Positions 1 through 4,273 of a DNA stretch of 22,292 bases are shown piece after piece. The translations under genes and the position numbers were made by a program. The stretch is from a virus, in the IMG/VR virus record IMGVR_UViG_3300032285_000281, positions 1-22,292 of that record; one strand, 5' to 3'. Position 1 is the first letter of the stretch, and every line of letters starts with the position of its first letter. A model generated the notes under the pieces. It worked only from the letters and a program-made list of their open reading frames with translations, searched no databases and was not told where the DNA came from.

Positions 1-93
1 ACTGTTAGTTATTGCGACGGCTACAATTGGTTTTCCGTCCAATAGTGAAGCGCCTCTATAAATGATATAACCACTGATTTTTTTTGCTGCCAT
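1..93 (-). CDS. Conserved small phage protein, 5' part only (runs off left edge)
   Basis: An ATG at 93-91 opens a frame that stays open for 31 codons to the window edge. It reads MAAKKISGYIIYRG, then ASLLDGKPIVAVAI. I recognise the pattern Y-R-G-x-S-x-L-D-G-x-P-I-V as the N-terminus of a conserved hypothetical protein found in many phages and some plasmids, often next to replication or antirestriction genes. Its function is not established. A strong ribosome site, GGAGG, lies ten bases before the ATG inside a 16-base leader shared with the ardC gene. It is the third and last visible gene of the leftward operon, 81 bases after the ardC stop. The Cys-containing C-terminal half expected in this family lies outside the window, so the family call rests on the first 31 residues. 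Confidence 0.6.
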   Translation of the reverse strand, partial: MAAKKISGYIIYRGASLLDGKPIVAVAITNS

Positions 94-100
94 GATATTA

Positions 101-116
101 CCTCCAGTTTAGGATA
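101..116 (-). promoter_or_regulatory. Shared 16-base leader with GGAGG ribosome site (copy 1)
   Basis: On the minus strand this reads TATCCTAAACTGGAGG, immediately before the start at 93. The identical 16 bases occur at 1068-1083 before the ardC start. Both end in an exact GGAGG ribosome site. The rest of each copy is more than a ribosome site needs, which suggests duplication or a shared translational control site. Confidence 0.7.
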
Positions 117-134
117 ATGCCTAGAATGATATTG

Positions 135-163
135 CCTAGGTTAACCGGTAAAGTCAACCTAGG
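135..163. repeat. Inverted repeat between ardC and the next leftward gene
   Basis: CCTAGGTT at 135-142 and AACCTAGG at 156-163 are perfect 8-base arms. Two further pairs (AC with GT) follow after one mismatch, leaving a 7-base loop. The element lies 12 bases past the ardC stop on the minus strand. No T-run follows in the leftward direction, so an intrinsic terminator is unlikely. A protein-binding dyad or an mRNA processing or stability hairpin fits better. Confidence 0.5.
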
Positions 164-174
164 ATAAACCCTTA

Positions 175-1059
175 TTATGCTGCGACTAATTCGGACTCTT
201 CGGCGACTGGCTGCGCTGCCTCTTCGCTGCTGGCGAATGCCTTAATATAGTCGGCTGCTTTTTGCGCTAGTGCTGCCGCTTTAAATATTGCTTTATTGTC
301 ATTTTTTAGGACTCTCAACCAAGAGGCGATATATCCAGCATGGCGCAGGTCGCCATTAATCTGATAATTGGCGCATAAGAATGCGGCGGACAATTCGGCT
401 ATCAACTCTTCGGCGGCATATGCTTCATTCCCAAATCTACCGGACAAATCACGATTAAGGCGACTGGCTGCGCCGCTCCAGTGAGTGAGCTCATGCAATA
501 AAGTAGCATAATAAGCGGCTTCAGTTTTAAAGTCTGTTTTTTGTGGCATTTGAATAAAATCTTGAGCCGGTGAATAAAATGCCTTGTCGCCGCCATGTTT
601 AATGACTGCGCCGCTGGCTGCTGCCAGTGTCTCAAGCGCTGCAATGCTATTGAATGTTTTTGCCGGTAACACTGGCGCAGTGTATCCGTCGACTTGGTCG
701 GCATTAAATACACTGTATGATTTTAAAACATAATGATATGTTTTCTCTTCGCCGCTTGCCGTAACCTTGCTGCCAGTGACTGGCGAATAAAAGATAATTG
801 TAGTGCCTTTAGTGCCTTTTTTAACTTGAGCGCCGACTGATAACCACTGCTTATAAGTACCCCATGCGCCGGACTTGTAACCGGCTGCAGCTTCGCTCAT
901 GCCTAGAATGATAGTATTAATACCATTGTAGCCCTTGCCACTGATTACATTATGGCTGCCGCTGCTGCTGCCTTGCCATTGCTTTACCCATGGCGCTGCG
1001 CCGCTCTCAAGCTGCTTAATAATAGTGTCTGTTACTTGTTGATAGATTAATGCGCTCAT
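175..1059 (-). CDS. ardC: ArdC-type antirestriction protein (ssDNA-binding domain plus zincin-like metallopeptidase)
   Basis: 294 residues, full length for the family. Residues 1 to about 125 match the ArdC N-terminal ssDNA-binding domain: PWVKQW near 23-28, GKGYNGINTIILG near 41-53, WGTYKQW near 66-72 and a GAQVKKGTKGT stretch near 76-86. Residues about 135-275 are the peptidase-like domain, with HELTH at 189-193 and a likely third metal ligand in EELIAEL at 217-223. Known plasmid ArdC proteins protect incoming DNA from host restriction, acting in the recipient cytoplasm. Here an early role in protecting injected phage DNA is inferred. The start has GGAGG nine bases upstream. It is the second gene of a leftward operon, 36 bases after the 70-residue gene. 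The coding region is much richer in GCGC than the structural genes, suggesting separate ancestry. The family call is firm; in vivo activity is not shown. Confidence 0.93.
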   Translation of the reverse strand: MSALIYQQVTDTIIKQLESGAAPWVKQWQGSSSGSHNVISGKGYNGINTIILGMSEAAAGYKSGAWGTYKQWLSVGAQVKKGTKGTTIIFYSPVTGSKVTASGEEKTYHYVLKSYSVFNADQVDGYTAPVLPAKTFNSIAALETLAAASGAVIKHGGDKAFYSPAQDFIQMPQKTDFKTEAAYYATLLHELTHWSGAASRLNRDLSGRFGNEAYAAEELIAELSAAFLCANYQINGDLRHAGYIASWLRVLKNDNKAIFKAAALAQKAADYIKAFASSEEAAQPVAEESELVAA

Positions 1060-1067
1060 TTTTAATG

Positions 1068-1083
1068 CCTCCAGTTTAGGATA
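1068..1083 (-). promoter_or_regulatory. Shared 16-base leader with GGAGG ribosome site (copy 2, before ardC)
   Basis: Minus-strand TATCCTAAACTGGAGG, identical to 101-116, placed just before the ardC ATG at 1059. It abuts a second short duplication: the 15 bases at 1080-1094 recur exactly at 1222-1236 inside the neighbouring gene. Confidence 0.7.
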
Positions 1084-1095
1084 CTGCGGTTTAGT

Positions 1096-1308
1096 TTAAG
1101 AGAATATTACATTTTGATTGAGCGCAATAAAATTATTTTTTACTGCCTCAAGTGTTGCAATGCGCTTGCGTAGGTTAGCGATAAGTAAGTCGTCCGGCTT
1201 ATCCGCAATTGAATGATTAAAGATACTGCGGTTTAGCGTATAGATTACGCTATCAATACAACCCATTGCGGTGTATAGGTCATCGGCATGGTTTTCTGTT
1301 ATTTGCAT
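1096..1308 (-). CDS. Unknown 70-residue protein, first gene of the leftward operon
   Basis: I do not recognise this protein. It is short, mostly helical by composition, mildly acidic at the N-terminus (MQITENHADDLYTAMG), and has a Lys/Arg segment near residues 46-50 (ANLRKRI). It has one cysteine and no membrane segment. The start is supported by AAGGAA ten bases upstream. Its place as the promoter-proximal gene in front of ardC is typical of small early phage proteins that act on the host or regulate transcription, but nothing in the sequence shows which. Its 1222-1236 stretch is repeated at the gene's downstream edge (1080-1094). Confidence 0.65.
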   Translation of the reverse strand: MQITENHADDLYTAMGCIDSVIYTLNRSIFNHSIADKPDDLLIANLRKRIATLEAVKNNFIALNQNVIFS

Positions 1309-1419
1309 AGTCTTAATTCCTTATCTACGGGTTTAAATTGTGCTGCTTACCTATAGTATAACGGCACAATTCTATAAAAGTATACAATTATTTTATAGGG
1401 ATATACCCTTAGTTGCGTA

Positions 1420-1495
1420 AATACAACACTGTTTGTATTGTCATTTTAGAGTATAGTTCCCTTGTCCTGGTAATGAAATAGTGTTGTATTAATAC
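1420..1495. repeat. Nested dyads: AATACAA-N6-TTGTATT, and an 11-base inverted pair ending in a 10-base palindrome
   Basis: AATACAACACT at 1420-1430 is the exact reverse complement of AGTGTTGTATT at 1480-1490, 49 bases away. The left copy is also half of a local dyad, AATACAA (1420-1426) with TTGTATT (1433-1439). The right copy runs into the perfect palindrome GTATTAATAC (1486-1495). Recurrence of the GTATT/AATAC half-site looks like paired operator sites for one DNA-binding protein, possibly by looping. The regulator is not in the window. Confidence 0.55.
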
Positions 1496-1497
1496 CA

Positions 1498-1563
1498 CTG
1501 TATAGGTATCCAGTAGTTACCCTGTATAGGTGCATCATAGCAACACTCACTAGACCTGTATAG
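1498..1563. repeat. Three copies of CTGTATAG(G)
   Basis: CTGTATAGG occurs at 1498-1506 and 1522-1530, and CTGTATAG at 1556-1563, spaced 24 and 34 bases. On the minus strand each gives CTATACAG, which contains a -10-like TATACA, but no -35-like hexamer sits 16-18 bases before any of them. They may be activator or regulator sites for the leftward operon. Confidence 0.4.
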
Positions 1564-1575
1564 AATTACAGTATC

Positions 1576-1666
1576 GACTCTGTCCCTATTATTATCCTAT
1601 GTAAGTGCTTACTATCATTGACTCTGTCCCCATTATTGCTTCATTGATGTAAGTGAGTGCTTACTT
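1576..1666. repeat. Two-unit direct repeat with GTAAG...CTTAC dyads
   Basis: Each unit starts with GACTCTGTCCC(T/C)ATTATT (1576-1593 and 1620-1637, 17 of 18 identical, 44 bases apart) and ends with a GTAAG/CTTAC dyad. In unit 1 the dyad is ATGTAAGTGCTTACT (1599-1613). In unit 2 it is ATGTAAGTGAGTGCTTACTT (1647-1666), the same with four added bases. The 20-base unit 2 dyad recurs exactly, inverted, at 9820-9839. Confidence 0.75.
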
Positions 1667-1761
1667 CGCTATAGGGGGGAGGGGGTTGATGTTATAGTAT
1701 AATATTGTGGGAGGCGCTATAGCACACAAAAGAGTAAAATAGGACTTATGCTAATATAGAC

Positions 1762-1789
1762 TTAACTGATTGATAATAAAAGATAAAAT
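1762..1789 (+). promoter_or_regulatory. Possible sigma70 promoter
   Basis: TTAACT at 1762-1767, a 16-base spacer and TAAAAT at 1784-1789. Transcription would start near 1796, just ahead of the hairpin-rich 1814-1882 segment and upstream of the stronger promoter at 1909. The -35 is weaker than that of the 1909 promoter. Confidence 0.35.
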
Positions 1790-1795
1790 AGTCAA

Positions 1796-1905
1796 CATTG
1801 TCAATAATGGAAAATGCTCACTGCGAAGCAGGTCTGCGGAGGTCAACAAAGCTATGGTAGCCCCGCTACGGTAAAGACATAGTAAGTGTAGGGTCTATAA
1901 AATAA
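1796..1905 (+). ncRNA. Candidate structured RNA (or leader with a mini-ORF)
   Basis: CTGC-GAA-GCAG (1821-1831) is a small hairpin. A longer one is built from CTATG (1852-1856) plus GTAGC (1857-1861), a CCC loop, GCTAC (1865-1869), an 8-base bulge (1870-1877) and CATAG (1878-1882). This gives ten pairs around one bulge. A possible promoter ends at 1789. No terminator follows before the next promoter at 1909. The same DNA can encode a 22-codon peptide (ATG 1814, stop 1882, MLTAKQVCGGQQSYGS...) with only a weak ribosome site. An RNA role is inference; a short leader peptide is the alternative. Confidence 0.35.
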
Positions 1906-1908
1906 TGC

Positions 1909-1937
1909 TTGACAAAATCACGAAAGTATGCTAAAAT
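1909..1937 (+). promoter_or_regulatory. Strong sigma70-type promoter for the packaging operon
   Basis: TTGACA at 1909-1914, exactly 17 bases, then TAAAAT at 1932-1937. The upstream flank is A/T-rich. Expected start is near 1944, giving a leader of about 199 bases before terS. It closely resembles the promoter at 9777-9805, including the GC just before the -35. Confidence 0.8.
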
Positions 1938-1943
1938 CGCTTT

Positions 1944-2142
1944 ACAAGAGTTCAGCAACACACTATAAAGTAATCGGGACAGTCCCCTTCGGGACGACAA
2001 GTTATAGCGTACTGTAGCATGGGGAACGAATAACCGACAGGTAGTTCCCCCTAATAGCGAACAACGGTCTACGACAGCACTCTATAGTATTAGTAGGGCT
2101 TTGAATTTTTTTAATGTGTCTTCCTAAAAGGATAAAAGACTA
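1944..2142 (+). promoter_or_regulatory. Long structured 5' leader before terS
   Basis: GGGAC (1976-1980), GTCCC (1982-1986) and GGGAC (1991-1995) lie in series, with a CTTC loop between the second and third. The central GTCCC could pair with either flank, although pairing with the first would leave only one base between the arms. GGGGAAC (2021-2027) and GTTCCCC (2044-2050) form a second hairpin with a 16-base loop. A T-run follows at 2106-2112 without a strong hairpin directly before it. The leader ends in AAGGA before the ATG at 2143. It may act in translation control, antitermination or DNA packaging; the sequence does not decide. Confidence 0.5.
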
Positions 2143-2598
2143 ATGTCTGATGATGTGTCTTCAAACGAAGTGGTTGTTCTTGAAAAAAAGAAACGACCAA
2201 AGATTCGCAGACGAGAAGTGGTTAATGGTAAACCGAAGCGTGGTCGTCCTTCAAACAAGGCAATTGCTAAAAAGAAGAATCCCGGCACACTGGGCAGACC
2301 TCCCGGAGATGCAGCCCGAATAGCCGAGTTTAAAGCAAGACTACTTGCTACTGCTGGTGACAGTGTTATCACCAAGATTATTGAAACAGCACTTGCTGAC
2401 GGACACCCAGCACAGGGTGCAATGTTAAAGTTCTGTGGAGAACGACTGTTACCACTGTCTAGTTTTGAGGCAAAGTCTGGTGGTGGTACTCCGCAGATTA
2501 GTATTAATATTACTGGGATTAATTCACCAACAGTAGAAACTGCAGAAGAAGTAATTGAAAACGATTACACTGATGTAGTCATAAAGGATATAGAATAA
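2143..2598 (+). CDS. terS: Terminase small subunit (putative)
   Basis: 151 residues directly upstream of, and overlapping by one base, the large terminase. The first 50 residues are very basic with AT-hook-like GRP motifs (KKKRPKIRRR, KRGRPSNK, LGRPPGD), suiting a DNA-recognition subunit that marks the packaging start and loads the motor. Residues about 53-100 are predicted helical (AARIAEFKARLLATAG, VITKIIETALADG), and the C-terminus is acidic. Small subunits diverge strongly, so the call rests on position, length and the basic N-terminus rather than a signature. The start is set by AAGGA about ten bases upstream. It is the first gene behind the 1909 promoter and its structured leader. Confidence 0.75.
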   Translation: MSDDVSSNEVVVLEKKKRPKIRRREVVNGKPKRGRPSNKAIAKKKNPGTLGRPPGDAARIAEFKARLLATAGDSVITKIIETALADGHPAQGAMLKFCGERLLPLSSFEAKSGGGTPQISINITGINSPTVETAEEVIENDYTDVVIKDIE

Positions 2599-3857
2599 TG
2601 GCAGATTTGAACTTCAGTCTGCTAAAGTGGCAACAAGAAGTATTTAAAGACACTACTCGCTTTAAGGTTATTGCTGCGGGTCGTCGCTGTGGTAAAAGTA
2701 GATTATCTGCAGTAACCCTATTGATTGAAGGGTTAAATTGTCCTGAAGGCTCAAGTGTGATGTATGTCGCACCAACGCTAGGACAAGCCCGTACAATTAT
2801 CTGGGATTTGTTGATGGACTTAGGTAGACCGATTATTAAGTCTGCTCACATTAACAACTTAGAGATTACTTTAGTTAATGGTCGTAAGATTCTAGTTCGT
2901 GGTGCAGATAATCCTGACTCGCTTCGTGGTGTCAGTTTGACATATCTGGTGATGGACGAGTGTGCGTTTATTAAAGCAGAGATTTGGGAAAAGGTATTAC
3001 GAGCATCTTTGTCTGATAAAAAAGGTAGAGCCATGTTTATTTCTACCCCATCTGGTCGTAATCACTTTTATGACTGGTATCAGTTAGGACAAGCTGGTGA
3101 CGATGAAGAGTGGAAGTCTTGGCACTTTACCACTGCAGATAACGAAACCATTGACCCTAAAGAGATTGAAGCAGCTAAAAGGACATTAAGTTCCTTTGCG
3201 TTTGGACAAGAATATTTGTCTTCCTTTAACAACGCTGGTGCAGGTTTGTTTAAAGAAGAATGGGTTAAGTTCGGAGATGAACCTAAGTCTGGTAGTTGGT
3301 ACATTGCAATTGACTTAGCTGGATTTGAAGAAGTGGCTAAGAACGCTAGTGCCTCTAAGAAAAGATTAGACCAATCCGCTATTGCGTGTGTTAAAGTAAC
3401 CGATGACGGGAAATGGTATGTGGACAAGATTGAAGCAGGTCGTTGGGACATTGAAGAGACAGCGACTAGAATACTTAAAAATATCGCACAGTACGAGCCG
3501 ATGGCTGTAGGGATTGAGCGAGGAGCATTAAAGAACGCTGTATTGCCTTATTTGAGTAACTTGATGCGTCAGCACAATTGCTACGCTCATATCGCTGATT
3601 TAACGCATGGAAATAAGAAAAAAGTAGATAGAGTTATTTGGGCTTTGCAAGGTAGGTTTGAGCATGGTCAAGTGATTCTGAATGCTGAAGGTGACTTTGA
3701 TGAGTTTGTAGACCAGTTGCTAATGTTTCCTACAAATCAAGTTCACGACGATTTACCTGATGCTTTGTCTTACATCGACCAACTAGCCGTAACAACTTAT
3801 GGCTTTGACGATGCTGATGAAGAATATGAATGTATGGATATTATAAGCGGATACTAA
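2598..3857 (+). CDS. terL: Terminase large subunit (packaging ATPase and nuclease)
   Basis: 419 residues, normal for a compact phage TerL. N-terminal ATPase: Walker A AAGRRCGKS at 26-34, Walker B YLVMDE at 116-121 and the coupling motif FISTPSG at 148-154. C-terminal RNase H-like nuclease: YIAIDLA with D239, GIERG with E307 and HDDLPDAL at 383-390, giving the expected acidic metal ligands. It drives DNA into the prohead at the portal and cuts concatemers. ATG overlaps the terS stop in a TAATG junction, so translation is coupled. Next to it lie terS and, after one small gene, the portal. No key residue is missing. Confidence 0.97.
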   Translation: MADLNFSLLKWQQEVFKDTTRFKVIAAGRRCGKSRLSAVTLLIEGLNCPEGSSVMYVAPTLGQARTIIWDLLMDLGRPIIKSAHINNLEITLVNGRKILVRGADNPDSLRGVSLTYLVMDECAFIKAEIWEKVLRASLSDKKGRAMFISTPSGRNHFYDWYQLGQAGDDEEWKSWHFTTADNETIDPKEIEAAKRTLSSFAFGQEYLSSFNNAGAGLFKEEWVKFGDEPKSGSWYIAIDLAGFEEVAKNASASKKRLDQSAIACVKVTDDGKWYVDKIEAGRWDIEETATRILKNIAQYEPMAVGIERGALKNAVLPYLSNLMRQHNCYAHIADLTHGNKKKVDRVIWALQGRFEHGQVILNAEGDFDEFVDQLLMFPTNQVHDDLPDALSYIDQLAVTTYGFDDADEEYECMDIISGY

Positions 3858-3858
3858 T

Positions 3859-4272
3859 ATGAAATGTCCTATTGCTACACATGATATAAAAACCAATCTA
3901 AAAAACAGAGACTGGGCATTTAAGAATGTCGGTTACGGTCCTGCAAATCCCAATGAACCTAACAGTGCCTTTTGGAATGCTAAAGCCAATGAATGGCAAA
4001 CAGAACTAAAGCAAGCCAAGTCTATGCGTTGTGGTAACTGCTCTGCGTTTATCCAAACCCCTGAGATGATGGAATGTATTCGTACTGGCATTGACGAAGA
4101 AAAAGACAGTTACGCAGAAGATGTCATTGAGTCTGCTGGCTTAGGATATTGTGAACTATTTGATTTTAAATGTGCAGACACTCGCACTTGTAATGCTTGG
4201 TTAATTGGCGGTCCTATTACAGAAAGTAATATGGAAATGCCTGATATGATGACAGACACCACTGAGGACTAA
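3859..4272 (+). CDS. Conserved Cys-rich phage protein between terminase and portal
   Basis: 137 residues with seven cysteines: C3, a CGNC pair at 58/61, C73, C98, C105 and C111. The pattern RCGNC-SAF, then GYCELFDFKC, then RTCNAW-x-x-GGP recurs in small proteins of many marine and freshwater phages at this locus. Its function is unknown. The cysteines suggest a zinc or iron-sulfur site; the spaced Cys and Trp with GYC resemble high-potential iron-sulfur proteins, but that is speculation. The C-terminal 15 residues are acidic and Met-rich. It starts two bases after the terL stop and ends one base before portal, so it is co-transcribed and perhaps stoichiometrically linked to head assembly. Confidence 0.8.
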   Translation: MKCPIATHDIKTNLKNRDWAFKNVGYGPANPNEPNSAFWNAKANEWQTELKQAKSMRCGNCSAFIQTPEMMECIRTGIDEEKDSYAEDVIESAGLGYCELFDFKCADTRTCNAWLIGGPITESNMEMPDMMTDTTED

Positions 4273-4273
4273 A

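Larger units (their letters stand above)
1309..2142. other. 834-base non-coding divergent control region
   Basis: No credible gene lies here on either strand; the longest start-to-stop frames seen are about 20 codons. It separates the leftward ardC operon from the rightward packaging and structural operon. In order it holds dyads at 1420-1495, three CTGTATAG(G) repeats at 1498-1563, a two-unit direct repeat at 1576-1666, a G-run at 1674-1685, a weaker promoter at 1762-1789, a hairpin-rich segment at 1796-1905, a near-consensus promoter at 1909-1937 and a structured leader at 1944-2142. No sigma70 promoter with good spacing was found for the leftward operon. Being just upstream of terS, the region is also a plausible site for cos/pac or genome ends. 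Confidence 0.8.

Noticed and set aside
135-163. Intrinsic terminator after ardC
   Set aside because: The hairpin is A/T-balanced and no T-run follows in the leftward direction.
402-713. Second minus-strand frame within ardC
   Set aside because: It overlaps the zincin domain of ardC in another frame; the ardC frame has clear family motifs.
1669-1676. CTATAGGG resembling the core of a T7-type phage promoter
   Set aside because: The upstream 12 bases do not match T7, T3 or SP6 promoters, there is no second full copy, and no phage RNA polymerase gene is in the window.
1944-2142. tRNA or tmRNA in the structured leader
   Set aside because: No T-loop GTTCRAATC, no acceptor-stem pairing and no CCA end were found.
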